Part shown: positions 43,640 to 53,189 of the stretch, in pieces | Numbering within the stretch: the first letter of the stretch is position 1 | How the letters are laid out: each line of letters starts with the position of its first letter | From: Microcosmobacter sp040493455 | GTDB lineage: Bacteria; Bacteroidota; Bacteroidia; Flavobacteriales; Flavobacteriaceae | Assembly (NCBI RefSeq): GCF_040493455.1 | Contig: NZ_JANFDA010000008.1 | Span: 1 to 64,000 of the forward strand | Direction: 5' to 3' | DNA: 64,000 nucleotides | Made by a program: the position numbers and the translations under genes | Notes under the pieces: model-generated | The model's input: only the letters and a program-made list of their open reading frames with translations | Told to the model about the DNA's origin: nothing | Database searches by the model: none

Positions 43640-44263
43640 CTAATTAGCTTTTACCAGACGCATTTTCATCGCTTTTGAAGATCGTTTCAGGAAGTATAAA
43701 GACCAACTAATGATTCCTAAGAACTTCAGAGAATCTTCCCAAAAGTATTCGATATTACGTTCCGCAAAGAATAAATCACAAAACACAGAAGTACCAAAGA
43801 ACGCAAAAGCCATAGCGAGAAGCACATAAGAATTCTTCTTTATAGTTTTCCAAAACCTTAGACCATACAATGCGACTATTGCAAAATAGAAGGCATAAGT
43901 AACGACCTGTTTAATGTTTAAATACTTCGTAAAGGCATAATCGTGCAACATAAAAAGGTCATCTAGTAGGAGCATTAGGGTAATTAACCCAGATGAAATT
44001 AAGAATGACGAATCATTAGAAGACTGCTTAACGTAGCGTAATGTAAGACCTGTAAATAAACAGACTGCAGCAGTAGTAGCCCATAGCAAGATCCCTATGT
44101 TTGATATAACACCAGTAAATGGATTGGATTTAGTAGCATAAGCAGGATCGCCTGTTATAGATTTGTATGGAATATCCAATAAGTCGCCTACCAAATACAC
44201 AGCAAGTAGGATAAAGAAACTTAAGATATACACAACTGGGATTATGTATTTCCTTGAGGTCAT
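43640..44263 (-). CDS. Six-helix membrane protein
   Basis: 207 residues with about six membrane helices (YIIPVVYILSFFILLAVYLV, GILLWATTAAVCLFTGLTLR, LISSGLITLMLLLDDLFML, TYAFYFAIVALYGLRFWKTI, VLLAMAFAFFGTSVFCDLFF, LGIISWSLYFLKR). Acidic residues inside helix three (LLLDDLFMLHD) are notable. I recognise no family and see no partner. Confidence 0.68.
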   Translation of the reverse strand: MTSRKYIIPVVYILSFFILLAVYLVGDLLDIPYKSITGDPAYATKSNPFTGVISNIGILLWATTAAVCLFTGLTLRYVKQSSNDSSFLISSGLITLMLLLDDLFMLHDYAFTKYLNIKQVVTYAFYFAIVALYGLRFWKTIKKNSYVLLAMAFAFFGTSVFCDLFFAERNIEYFWEDSLKFLGIISWSLYFLKRSSKAMKMRLVKAN

Positions 44264-44328
44264 TGAAAAATAGCTAATTAGATGTTCAAGGTAATAAAAT
44301 TGTTTTTAACAACTAATTAGTAATAACA

Positions 44329-44359
44329 TTGCGCTAATTATTTGTAGATTTCACCTTTG
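44329..44359 (+). promoter_or_regulatory. Promoter of the threonine aldolase gene
   Basis: TTG (44329-44331), 20 bases, then CACCTTTG (44352-44359), one mismatch from TAnnTTTG, lies 20 bp upstream of the ATG at 44380. Confidence 0.5.
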
Positions 44360-44379
44360 TTATTTCAACTAAAAATTTC

Positions 44380-45402
44380 ATGATAATAGACTTAAGAAGC
44401 GACACGGTTACCAAACCATCTAAAGCCATGTTAGAGGCTATGATGTCGGCTAGCGTTGGCGACGATGTATTTGGTGAAGATGATACTGTAAAAGCCTTAG
44501 AGCATCGCATTGCAAAGCTATTTGGAAAGCCTAAAGCATTGTTTTTTCCATCTGGGACAATGGCTAATCAAACGGCATTAAAGCTACATACGAATCCAGG
44601 AGATCAAATCATTTGCGACAAATACGCTCATATCTATAATTATGAATCTGGTGGTGTGTCATTTAATAGTGGCGCGTCGTGCAAGCTTATTGATGGTGAT
44701 AAGGGAATGTTTACTGCCGAACAAGTTATGGAAGCAATCAATCCTAATGCCTATTATTACAGCCCAACAACTTTAGTTGAAGTTGAAAATACTACAAATA
44801 AAGGCGGAGGAGCGTGTTGGAATTTAGACGAACTAAAGCGCATTCGTGCCGTATGTGATGAACACGGTTTTGGATATCACTTAGATGGTGCGCGTATTTG
44901 GAATGCTTTGGTAGAAACGAATACTAAACCAGAAGATTATGGCGCTATATTCGATACGATTTCTGTCTGTTTGAGCAAAGGATTGGGTTGCCCAGTGGGT
45001 TCAGTGCTGATAGGTGATGAGGACATCATGACTCATGCCTTAAGATATCGTAAAGTATTTGGAGGCAATATGAGGCAAGCAGGTTATTTGGCTGCAGCAG
45101 GATTATTTGCTTTGGATAATAACGTTGAACGCTTAAAAGACGATCATAAAAGAGCTTCAGAACTTGGGCAAGTGCTACAGCAACAATCTTATATCAAGTC
45201 TGTAGTTCCTGTTGAGACTAATATTGTAATCTTTGAACTGCATGATAATATCAGTGAAGAAAAGTTTGTTTCAAAATTAGAAGATGAAAATATCAAGCTT
45301 ATTGGAATGGGAGGTGGAAAATTAAGAATGGTCACACATTTAGACTATACTGCCGAAATGCATGACCATGTCTTGAATATTTTGAATGATCTTGAAATCT
45401 AA
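44380..45402 (+). CDS. ltaE: Low-specificity L-threonine aldolase, PLP-dependent
   Basis: 340 residues, the usual length. It cleaves L-threonine (or allo-threonine) to glycine and acetaldehyde. Motifs: DLRSDTVTKPSKAMLEAM, VGDDVFGEDDTVKALEHRIA, FFPSGTMANQTALKLHT, the His stacking on PLP in YAHIYNYESGG, GYHLDGARIWNA, and the PLP-Lys in VCLSKGLGCPVGSVL. The substrate stereospecificity cannot be read from the sequence. Confidence 0.93.
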   Translation: MIIDLRSDTVTKPSKAMLEAMMSASVGDDVFGEDDTVKALEHRIAKLFGKPKALFFPSGTMANQTALKLHTNPGDQIICDKYAHIYNYESGGVSFNSGASCKLIDGDKGMFTAEQVMEAINPNAYYYSPTTLVEVENTTNKGGGACWNLDELKRIRAVCDEHGFGYHLDGARIWNALVETNTKPEDYGAIFDTISVCLSKGLGCPVGSVLIGDEDIMTHALRYRKVFGGNMRQAGYLAAAGLFALDNNVERLKDDHKRASELGQVLQQQSYIKSVVPVETNIVIFELHDNISEEKFVSKLEDENIKLIGMGGGKLRMVTHLDYTAEMHDHVLNILNDLEI

Positions 45403-45403
45403 A

Positions 45404-45892
45404 TTACCATCGGTATCGAATACCAAGAGCAATATCAAAATCTAAATCATCTCTAAAATCACCAAAACCTAGTTCTGGTCTGGCATCTAGAGATAGTTGC
45501 AACGGAATATCAAAATTATATTCTATACCTACATTTCCTGCAAGGAAAAAGAAAGTTTCACTATCATCTGCACCTGGAGGTAAGTTATCAAAGCTATAGC
45601 TTCCTACACCACCACCAGCTCCGGCATACCAGTTAAAATTACCATCTAGATTCCAAACCCATTGGTAAACACCAGTTAGTTTAAAGCCATCAAAAGAACT
45701 TCCGCTTCTCCAGCCTAAATCCAATTCTAGACGATTATTATCTCCTCCTAAGGCACGTTGATAGGAAATCTCTGCACCAAATCCATCGCTATCACCAAGT
45801 CGCAGACCGATAGCATTTTCCGAAATGTCTTGAGCATTTGTAAATGCAGCAAATCCGAGGCAAGCAATTGCCGTTACAAAAAATCTTTTCAT
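45404..45892 (-). CDS. Small outer-membrane beta-barrel protein
   Basis: 162 residues from the ATG at 45892 (MKRFFVTAIACLGFAAFTNA). The longer frame, 9 codons upstream, is unlikely. The mature part is an eight-strand type barrel with alternating Gly/aromatic residues (IGLRLGDSDGFGAEISYQRA, FNWYAGAGGGVGSYSF, GNVGIEYNFDIPLQLSLDA) and ends in LGIRYRW with a C-terminal aromatic. It is similar to OmpX/OmpW-like outer-membrane proteins. Its leader carries a hairpin close to the presumed transcript start. Stop is one base from the convergent ltaE stop. Confidence 0.85.
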   Translation of the reverse strand: MKRFFVTAIACLGFAAFTNAQDISENAIGLRLGDSDGFGAEISYQRALGGDNNRLELDLGWRSGSSFDGFKLTGVYQWVWNLDGNFNWYAGAGGGVGSYSFDNLPPGADDSETFFFLAGNVGIEYNFDIPLQLSLDARPELGFGDFRDDLDFDIALGIRYRW

Positions 45893-45936
45893 AAATTCGT
45901 TTTTAAGTTCGTGAGTCAATTTATAATAATAAAAAC

Positions 45937-45974
45937 GCCAATTTCAATTAAAAATTGGCAGATATACAAAAATA
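45937..45974 (-). promoter_or_regulatory. Leader hairpin and -7 element of the beta-barrel gene
   Basis: TATTTTTG (45974-45967, minus strand) fits the Bacteroidota -7 element. A hairpin GCCAATTT (45959-45952) / AAATTGGC (45944-45937) followed by GTTTTT begins about eight bases later. It would fold at or near the 5' end of the mRNA, 45 bp before the ATG, as a stabilising leader or an attenuator. Confidence 0.45.
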
Positions 45975-46051
45975 TCAATGATTTTTGTAGCGCACTAATT
46001 GTGCCAAAATTCTATGAACAAAGATATTAACAGCAAGTTTCAAGCATCACT

Positions 46052-47446
46052 ATGAGTACAATTATAGATTCTTTTTTAACTGTTATTAAGCCAGAACAGT
46101 GCTTAACAGGAGATTCATTACTGTCGCGTTATCATCACATATGGCAAATGGATAAACCACTTCAGGCAAAAGCCATGTTATTGCCTGAGTCAACATCCGA
46201 AGTCGCAGAACTAATGAAGATTTGCCATGCTGAAAATCAACCAGTAACTGTGTTTGGTGGTTTAACGAATTTGGTTGGAAGTACAGAAACCAACGAACAA
46301 GAGGTTGTCATTTCCATGGAACGCATGAATAGTATGGAGCAACCAGACCTACAGAGTAGAACAATTACTGTTGAAGCTGGAGTAATTCTGGAACATGTAC
46401 AGGAAGCAGCTACAAAGAATCAGTTATTATTCCCTTTGAATTATGGTGCAAAGGGTTCCGCTCAGATTGGAGGTGCTATTTCTACCAATGCAGGAGGATT
46501 GCAAGTACTTCGTTATGGCATGACCAGAAATCTTGTGCTTGGCCTTGAAGTCGTGCTTGCAGACGGGACCATTCTTTCATCGTTGAAGAAGGTGATAAAA
46601 GATAATTCCGCTTATGATTTAAAGCAATTATTTATAGGATCCGAAGGGACACTAGGCGTTGTTACCAAAGCTGTATTAAAATTGGTCGAACTACCAAAAA
46701 GTAGAGTGAGTGCTTTTGTTGGCATTAATGAGTATGATAAAGTTGTGAGCTTTATGCGCTATATGGATCAGGGAATGGCTGGCACTTTGAGTAGTTATGA
46801 ACTTATCTGGAATGAGTCTTATAAAACACTTACTAAAGATCCCTCTATCGATTGGACTCCTTTGCCTTATGACTATGATTACTACATACTGCTAGAAGGA
46901 CTGGGCAGTGACCAAGAGCATGACCAGAGTCGCCTAGAAAACCTTTTGGAAGGCGCATTACATGAAGAACTAATTCTGGATGCCGTTATGGCTTATTCGC
47001 AGTCAGAATTGAATAAGTTTTGGCATATAAGAGAAAATGTAGATGCGCTTGTTGCTCATTGTGATTATGACCAACATTTTGATATTAGTCTTCCTGTGAA
47101 TGTTATTGGAAAAACTATTAGCAGCATTACTGAAAAACTTGCTAAGATTGAAGGTGTCACACATATTTTTCCTTTTGGGCATGTTGGTGATGGAAACATC
47201 CACTATATCATTGGAAAAACGACTGAAGAAGATACGCTACGTAGGCAAATTAACGATGTTGTTTATGAGCCTATTAAATCCATCAAAGGGTCAGTTTCTG
47301 CGGAGCATGGTATAGGACTTCATAAAAAGGAATATCTCAATTTGTGTAGAACAGAGGAGGAGATCGAACTGATGAAACAAATCAAAAGAACTTTAGATCC
47401 CAAAAACATTTTGAACCGTGGTAAGGTGTTGGATGTAACGGGTTAG
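46052..47446 (+). CDS. FAD-linked oxidoreductase, D-lactate/glycolate dehydrogenase family
   Basis: 464 residues. The N-terminal PCMH-type FAD domain has AMLLPESTSEVAELMKICH, VTVFGGLTNLVGSTE, FPLNYGAKGSAQIGGAISTN and AGGLQVLRYGMTRNLVLGLE. The C-terminal FAD-oxidase domain has the metal site FPFGHVGDGNIHY and VSAEHGIGLHKK, then DPKNILNRGK. It oxidises a D-2-hydroxy acid such as D-lactate, glycolate or D-2-hydroxyglutarate. No GlcE/GlcF partners are present, so it is a GlcD-like stand-alone enzyme. Confidence 0.9.
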   Translation: MSTIIDSFLTVIKPEQCLTGDSLLSRYHHIWQMDKPLQAKAMLLPESTSEVAELMKICHAENQPVTVFGGLTNLVGSTETNEQEVVISMERMNSMEQPDLQSRTITVEAGVILEHVQEAATKNQLLFPLNYGAKGSAQIGGAISTNAGGLQVLRYGMTRNLVLGLEVVLADGTILSSLKKVIKDNSAYDLKQLFIGSEGTLGVVTKAVLKLVELPKSRVSAFVGINEYDKVVSFMRYMDQGMAGTLSSYELIWNESYKTLTKDPSIDWTPLPYDYDYYILLEGLGSDQEHDQSRLENLLEGALHEELILDAVMAYSQSELNKFWHIRENVDALVAHCDYDQHFDISLPVNVIGKTISSITEKLAKIEGVTHIFPFGHVGDGNIHYIIGKTTEEDTLRRQINDVVYEPIKSIKGSVSAEHGIGLHKKEYLNLCRTEEEIELMKQIKRTLDPKNILNRGKVLDVTG

Positions 47447-47452
47447 ATAAAA

Positions 47453-48334
47453 CTATTTAGACTTTTTGATAGGCTTTTCTACAATCGTGATTGCAGCAAT
47501 AAGATCTTTAACTTCCATATCCTTAATGTCTTCATCTGCGAAGAAAGGTGACAGTTTATCAGAATTATAATTGTAAATCTTCCATCGTTTAAACTGGTAT
47601 TCTAAAGCTGTAAGGTTTTCAACCCAATCACCAGAATTTAGGTAAGTCGTCTTACCATGCCTATTTTGCTTTATCTCCATCTTCGGTTGATGAATATGAC
47701 CGCAAATCACATAATCATAACCATTTTCTATGGCCAAATCGGAAGCAACAGTTTCAAAATCGTTAATATACTTTATTGCACCTTTGACACTGTTCTTGAT
47801 CTTTTTGGATAAAGAGTATTTTTCTTTACCCATGCGTTCTAGGCACCAATTCACAATGCGATTTAGTAGAATCAACAAATCATAACCATAACCACCAAGC
47901 TTAGCTAACCATTTTGCATTCTGAATAGAAATATCAAAGACATCACCATGAAAAATCCATGCTTTTTTTCCGTCTAGCTTTAAAACTACTTTATCAACGA
48001 TAGACATTTTACCAATAGTAGTATCGCTAAACTTTCTAAGCATTTCGTCATGATTGCCAGTAACATAAATTACTTCTGTACCATCAGAAGCCATGTCAAT
48101 AATTTTCTTGATGACGCGCAAATGTGATTTTGGGAAGTAACGCTTGCTAAATTGCCAGATGTCAATAATATCGCCGTTTAGGATTAACTTCTTGGGTTCA
48201 ATGCTATTTAAATACGTTAATAATTGTTTAGCATGGCATCCATAAGTTCCTAAATGTACATCAGAGATTACTGCAATTTCTACTTTCCGTTTTAGCTTCA
48301 AAATGGCAAATTTTATAGCATACAAATTACTCAC
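47453..48334 (-). CDS. LpxH-like metallophosphoesterase
   Basis: 293 residues. Two-metal calcineurin-like motifs are complete: ISDVHLGTYG, LILNGDIIDIWQF, YVTGNHDEML, IFHGDVFD, and CGHIHQPKM. The insert YFPKSHLRVIKKIIDMAS is typical of UDP-2,3-diacylglucosamine diphosphatase, which makes lipid X in lipid A synthesis. It is longer than E. coli LpxH (240). The role is likely but a phosphoesterase of other substrate is possible. The acidic/basic tail (EVKDLIAAITIVEKPIKKSK) is outside the fold. Confidence 0.83.
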   Translation of the reverse strand: MSNLYAIKFAILKLKRKVEIAVISDVHLGTYGCHAKQLLTYLNSIEPKKLILNGDIIDIWQFSKRYFPKSHLRVIKKIIDMASDGTEVIYVTGNHDEMLRKFSDTTIGKMSIVDKVVLKLDGKKAWIFHGDVFDISIQNAKWLAKLGGYGYDLLILLNRIVNWCLERMGKEKYSLSKKIKNSVKGAIKYINDFETVASDLAIENGYDYVICGHIHQPKMEIKQNRHGKTTYLNSGDWVENLTALEYQFKRWKIYNYNSDKLSPFFADEDIKDMEVKDLIAAITIVEKPIKKSK

Positions 48335-48485
48335 ACCTATATTATCTAAAGTTTATGCCTCAATTAATTAACCCTTAGCATATTGTTAAGTAATTGTTAC
48401 CTCTTTTCAATAATTCTGCTCATAATGATGAGTTACAATTTTTGTTTCTCTTAGAATACAATTACATTAGCAAAAAATAGCTTGA

Positions 48486-49550
48486 ATGGCAGGAAATACC
48501 TTTGGAAAATTATTTAAGTTATCCACCTTCGGAGAATCTCACGGACCAGCAATTGGAGGTGTGATAGATGGATGTCCTGCGGGATTGAAATTAGATTTAG
48601 AAGCTATTCAAAATGAATTGAATAGACGTAAACCTGGACAATCCGAAATTGTAACACAACGTAAAGAACCTGATACCGTTGAGTTTTATTCAGGTATTTT
48701 TGAAGAGACTACAACAGGAACTCCGATCGGGTTTATAATTCACAATACAAATCAGAAATCAAGAGATTATTCACACATCAAAGATGTCTATCGTCCAAGT
48801 CATGCAGATTATACCTACGAAAAAAAGTATGGTATACGAGATTATAGAGGAGGAGGGCGTAGTTCTGCAAGAGAAACTGCCTGCCGTGTTGTTGCTGGAG
48901 CTATAGCTAAGCAGCTTTTGCGCTCAGTGTCTATAAATGCATTTACCTCTTCAGTAGGTGACATTTTTATTGACAAGCCTTATCAGGATTTAGATTTTTC
49001 TAAAATTGAAGCTAACGCTGTGCGTTGCCCAGATGAAACTACGGCAGAAACAATGATTGCTAAGATTAAAGAGATTAGAAAGCAAGGTGATACTATTGGA
49101 GGTACTGTGACGTGTGTGTTAAAGAATGTCCCTTTAGGATTAGGTGAACCTGTTTTTGATAAACTTCATGCCGAGTTAGGAAAAGCAATGCTATCAATCA
49201 ATGCAGTAAAAGGTTTTGAATATGGCAGCGGTTTTTGTGGAGCCAAGATGAAAGGCAGTGAACACAATGATCTATTTAACGAAGATGGAACTACCAAGAC
49301 CAACCTTTCAGGAGGTATACAAGGTGGTATAAGCAATGGCATGGATATTTATTTTAGAGTTGCTTTTAAACCTGTAGCTACAATTATTCAAGAACAAAAA
49401 GCATTAGATAGTTCTGGAAATATTGTCGACATGCAAGGTAAAGGCAGACACGATCCTTGTGTAGTACCTAGAGCAGTACCGATTGTAGAAGCTATGGCAG
49501 CTTTGGTATTGGCGGATTATATGTTGTTGGATAAAGTAAGTAGATTGTAG
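48486..49550 (+). CDS. aroC: Chorismate synthase
   Basis: 354 residues. It makes chorismate from 5-enolpyruvylshikimate 3-phosphate with reduced FMN, the last common step in aromatic synthesis. Signatures: GNTFGKLFKLSTFGESHGPA, PTGFIIHN-type region TPIGFIIHNTNQKSRDYSHI, YGIRDYRGGGRSSARETACR, and QGKGRHDPCVVPRAVPIVEA near the end. All His and Arg FMN and substrate positions that I can recognise are intact. Confidence 0.97.
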   Translation: MAGNTFGKLFKLSTFGESHGPAIGGVIDGCPAGLKLDLEAIQNELNRRKPGQSEIVTQRKEPDTVEFYSGIFEETTTGTPIGFIIHNTNQKSRDYSHIKDVYRPSHADYTYEKKYGIRDYRGGGRSSARETACRVVAGAIAKQLLRSVSINAFTSSVGDIFIDKPYQDLDFSKIEANAVRCPDETTAETMIAKIKEIRKQGDTIGGTVTCVLKNVPLGLGEPVFDKLHAELGKAMLSINAVKGFEYGSGFCGAKMKGSEHNDLFNEDGTTKTNLSGGIQGGISNGMDIYFRVAFKPVATIIQEQKALDSSGNIVDMQGKGRHDPCVVPRAVPIVEAMAALVLADYMLLDKVSRL

Positions 49551-49612
49551 TTTATACAATCTCGTTAGTTTTAAATAATATCAAATAGAAATAACCTCTA
49601 ATAAATAATAGC

Positions 49613-51790
49613 ATGAAAAAAACAAAAGCTCTGCTTCTTATTGCAATTTGCTTAACTCTTGTGAATTGTAAAGAAGAGAAAAAAGAAGATGCAGGAAAGA
49701 ACATGTCTTATCTTTCTGTAGAACAACCGAAGGCTAAGAAAGTACCAGATACACTTCGTGAGCATGATAATACACGTATAGATAATTATTTTTGGATGCG
49801 ATTGAGTGATGAGCAGAAAAATGCAGAAGAACCAGATGCTCAAACGCAAGATGTCATAGAGTATTTGAATTCTGAAAATAAGTACCTAAAAGAAGTGATG
49901 CAGCATACGGACTCGCTTCAGGAAACACTGTATAATGAAATTGTTGGGCGCATAAAGAAAGATGATGAATCTACACCATATAATGATAATGGCTATACCT
50001 ATTACAACCGTTTTGAAGAAGGTGAAGATTATGCGTTGTATTGCAGAAAAAAAATTGGAAACGATAGCGAGGAAGTCTATATTAATGGTCCAGAGTTAGC
50101 CAAAGGTAAATCATACTTTGGTCTTGGAGGCTCAGACATAAGCATCAATAATGAACTTCTGGCTTATGCAGTAGACACAATTTCTAGACGACGTTACACT
50201 ATTTATTTTAAAGACTTAAAGACAGACAAATTATTAGAAGATAAAATAGACAATACGTCTGGTAGTATGGTTTGGGCAAATGATAATAAGACCGTTTTTT
50301 ATATCGCAAAAGACCCTATCACATTAAGAAACAATAAAATTTACAAGCATGTTTTAGGAACTTCACAGTCAGATGATGAGTTGGTTTACGAAGAAAAAGA
50401 CGATACATTTAACTGTTATATTTTTAAATCAAAATCTAACGAATATATCTTTATCAATAGCTCCCAAACGGTTTCTACTGAAGTACGTTACTTAAATGCA
50501 AATACACCCAATGGAACTTGGCAAGTAATACAACCAAGAGAGCGAAACCTAGAATATTTTGTTGATCATTTTGGGCCGCATTTCTACATTCGTACTAACC
50601 TTGATGCACAAAACTTCAAGCTAGTAAAAACTCCTGTTCAAAAGACTACTAAAGACAACTGGGAAGATGTTATACCACATCGTAATGATGTGCTTTTTCA
50701 AAGCTTCATGCTATTTGAAAACTTTTTGGTTTTAGGAGAACGAAAAGACGGATTGCGCACACTAAGAGTGAAAAGTTGGGATAACGAAAGCGATTATTAT
50801 ATAGAATTTAATGACCCTGCTTATGTAGCATACATGAGCACTAACAGGGATTTTAACACAAATATATTCCGCTACTACTACACATCACTAACAACTCCTG
50901 GATCGACATATGATTTTAATATGAAGACCAAAGAACAAGTACTATTAAAGCAGCAGGAAGTACTTGGTGGTTTTGATGCAAATAATTACGAGAGTAAACG
51001 TATGTTTGTTACTGCACGAGATGGAGCAGAAGTACCAGTATCCTTAGTATATAAAAAGGGGACAACAATAGATGAAAATACACCAACATTGCTTTATGCA
51101 TATGGTAGTTACGGTAGTAGTAGAGAACCTACGTTTAGTAGTGCAAGATTGAGTCTACTAGATCGTGGATTTGTTTACGCTCTTGCTCATATTAGAGGTG
51201 GACAGGAGATGGGATATCATTGGTACGAAAATGGAAAGCTCTTAAAAAAGAAAAATACATTCACAGATTTTATTGATGTTGCCAAGCATTTGATTAAAGA
51301 AGGTCAAACAAGTAGCGATCATTTATATGCGTATGGAGGATCAGCAGGAGGATTATTAATGGGAGCAATAATGAATATGGAACCTGAATTATGGAATGGT
51401 GTAGTTGCTGCTGTACCTTTTGTAGATATAATCTCTACAATGTGGGATGAGTCAATTCCATTGACAACTTTTGAATTTGATGAATGGGGAAATCCAAAAG
51501 ATAAAACCTATTACGATTATATGTTATCTTACTCACCATATGATAATGTAGAGGCTAAAGATTATCCAAACACTTTAGTAACCACAGGATACTGGGATAG
51601 CCAAGTACAATATTGGGAACCTGCAAAATGGGTTGCTAAACTAAGAGAATTAAAAACAGATGACAATCTTTTAATAATGGATTGTAATATGGAGACTGGT
51701 CACGGAGGTGCATCAGGACGATTCAAAAGAAATAGAAGCACAGCGTTAACTTATGCCTTTTTATTAGACTTAGAAGGTATACAAAAGTAA
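49613..51790 (+). CDS. S9 family peptidase, oligopeptidase B-like lipoprotein
   Basis: 725 residues. A lipobox-type leader (LTLVNC, Cys19) suggests anchoring in the envelope. The N-terminal beta propeller runs to about residue 440. The hydrolase domain has AYGSYGSSREPTFS, LAHIRGGQEMGYHWYENGKL, the nucleophile in YGGSAGGLLMGA, the Asp in TGYWDSQVQYWEPAKW, and the catalytic His in METGHGGASGRF. It cleaves small peptides, often after Arg/Lys. The next gene, seven bases away, is an amino-acid symporter, so peptide breakdown and uptake may be linked. Confidence 0.93.
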   Translation: MKKTKALLLIAICLTLVNCKEEKKEDAGKNMSYLSVEQPKAKKVPDTLREHDNTRIDNYFWMRLSDEQKNAEEPDAQTQDVIEYLNSENKYLKEVMQHTDSLQETLYNEIVGRIKKDDESTPYNDNGYTYYNRFEEGEDYALYCRKKIGNDSEEVYINGPELAKGKSYFGLGGSDISINNELLAYAVDTISRRRYTIYFKDLKTDKLLEDKIDNTSGSMVWANDNKTVFYIAKDPITLRNNKIYKHVLGTSQSDDELVYEEKDDTFNCYIFKSKSNEYIFINSSQTVSTEVRYLNANTPNGTWQVIQPRERNLEYFVDHFGPHFYIRTNLDAQNFKLVKTPVQKTTKDNWEDVIPHRNDVLFQSFMLFENFLVLGERKDGLRTLRVKSWDNESDYYIEFNDPAYVAYMSTNRDFNTNIFRYYYTSLTTPGSTYDFNMKTKEQVLLKQQEVLGGFDANNYESKRMFVTARDGAEVPVSLVYKKGTTIDENTPTLLYAYGSYGSSREPTFSSARLSLLDRGFVYALAHIRGGQEMGYHWYENGKLLKKKNTFTDFIDVAKHLIKEGQTSSDHLYAYGGSAGGLLMGAIMNMEPELWNGVVAAVPFVDIISTMWDESIPLTTFEFDEWGNPKDKTYYDYMLSYSPYDNVEAKDYPNTLVTTGYWDSQVQYWEPAKWVAKLRELKTDDNLLIMDCNMETGHGGASGRFKRNRSTALTYAFLLDLEGIQK

Positions 51791-51797
51791 ATTCTAC

Positions 51798-53123
51798 ATG
51801 AAAAAACTCGCATTACACTGGAAGATATTAATAGGAATGCTACTCGGTGTAGTATTTGGCTTTATAATGCTACAAATGGATGAAGGCCCTGAGTTTGTAT
51901 CCAGATGGATAAAATGGGCAGGAACAGTATTTGTAAAGCTACTTAAGCTAATTGCCATTCCTTTAATATTAGCATCACTCATCAAAGGAATTTCAGATCT
52001 TAAGGATATTTCTAAGTTTGCCAATATTGGTGTAAGAACAATAGGAATCTACATTGTTACTACTGTTGTGGCTATTACTATTGGTTTACTTCTAGTAAAT
52101 GTACTACAACCTGGTGATGGCGTTTCCGATGAGACCATAGCTAAGCTTACTGAAACCTATGCAAATGATAGTAGTGTCCAGGGCAAAATTTTTGAAGCAA
52201 CAAGACAGAAGGAAAGTGGTCCGCTTCAGTTTATTGTAGACATGGTTCCAGATAATGCGTTTTCAGCATTGAGTAATAATAAGTTGATGTTGCAAGTTAT
52301 TTTCTTTGCAATCTTTTTAGGGATTTCAATGCTGCTAATTGGCGAGAAAAAAGCTAAACCACTAAAAGACTTTTTTGACTCCCTTAATGAAGTGGTGCTC
52401 AAAATGGTAGATCTAATTATGTTGTTTGCACCTTATGCAGTGTTTGCATTGTTGGCAAGCGTAGTTGTATCCTCAGGAGATCCAGATTTACTATATGCAC
52501 TTTTATATTATGCGGTTGTAGTAATAATAGGTTTGCTATTAATGGTCGTATTTTACGTAATAGTTGTAGGAACAATAACCAAAAAGAATCCGTTTTGGTT
52601 CTTAAAACAAATAAGTCCTGCGCAGTTGTTGGCATTCTCAACGAGTAGTAGTGCAGCAACATTACCAGTTACTATGGAGCGCGTAGAAGAACATATTGGC
52701 GTGGATAAAGAAGTATCTAGTTTTGTATTGCCAGTAGGAGCAACGATAAACATGGATGGTACGAGCTTGTATCAAGCTGTTGCAGCTGTATTTATTGCGC
52801 AAGCTTTAGGGTTCGATTTAACCTTTGCAGATCAGTTGACAATCGTATTAACAGCATTGCTGGCCTCAATAGGTAGTGCAGCAGTACCAGGAGCCGGAAT
52901 GGTAATGTTAGTGATTGTTCTAGAAGCAGTTGGTTTCCCAGGAGATAAGTTAGCCATTGGTTTAGCATTAATATTTGCTGTAGACAGGCCATTAGACATG
53001 TGTAGAACAGTTATCAATGTCACTGGAGATGCTACAGTATCTATGCTTGTTGCTAAGTCAGTAGGTAAGTTAGGCGAGCCAAAACCTAAAGAATGGGATG
53101 ACCATCTCGATGAAGTAAAATAA
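51798..53123 (+). CDS. Dicarboxylate/amino acid:cation symporter (DAACS/SLC1-like)
   Basis: 441 residues with about eight membrane helices and two re-entrant loops. Family motifs: SSSAATLPVTMERVEEHIG (HP1), VLPVGATINMDGTSLYQ (TM7), AVPGAGMVMLVIVLEAVG (HP2), and the substrate-binding helix DRPLDMCRTVINVTGDATVS. The Arg/Asp arrangement in DRPLDMCRT fits glutamate or aspartate transport by homologues with sodium or protons. The gene follows the S9 peptidase closely. Confidence 0.93.
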   Translation: MKKLALHWKILIGMLLGVVFGFIMLQMDEGPEFVSRWIKWAGTVFVKLLKLIAIPLILASLIKGISDLKDISKFANIGVRTIGIYIVTTVVAITIGLLLVNVLQPGDGVSDETIAKLTETYANDSSVQGKIFEATRQKESGPLQFIVDMVPDNAFSALSNNKLMLQVIFFAIFLGISMLLIGEKKAKPLKDFFDSLNEVVLKMVDLIMLFAPYAVFALLASVVVSSGDPDLLYALLYYAVVVIIGLLLMVVFYVIVVGTITKKNPFWFLKQISPAQLLAFSTSSSAATLPVTMERVEEHIGVDKEVSSFVLPVGATINMDGTSLYQAVAAVFIAQALGFDLTFADQLTIVLTALLASIGSAAVPGAGMVMLVIVLEAVGFPGDKLAIGLALIFAVDRPLDMCRTVINVTGDATVSMLVAKSVGKLGEPKPKEWDDHLDEVK

Positions 53124-53189
53124 GTTTTAGTTTTTTATCAAAAAGTTAGTACATTTAATTTAATAGAAATCCAACCAAAACTCAGCGAT

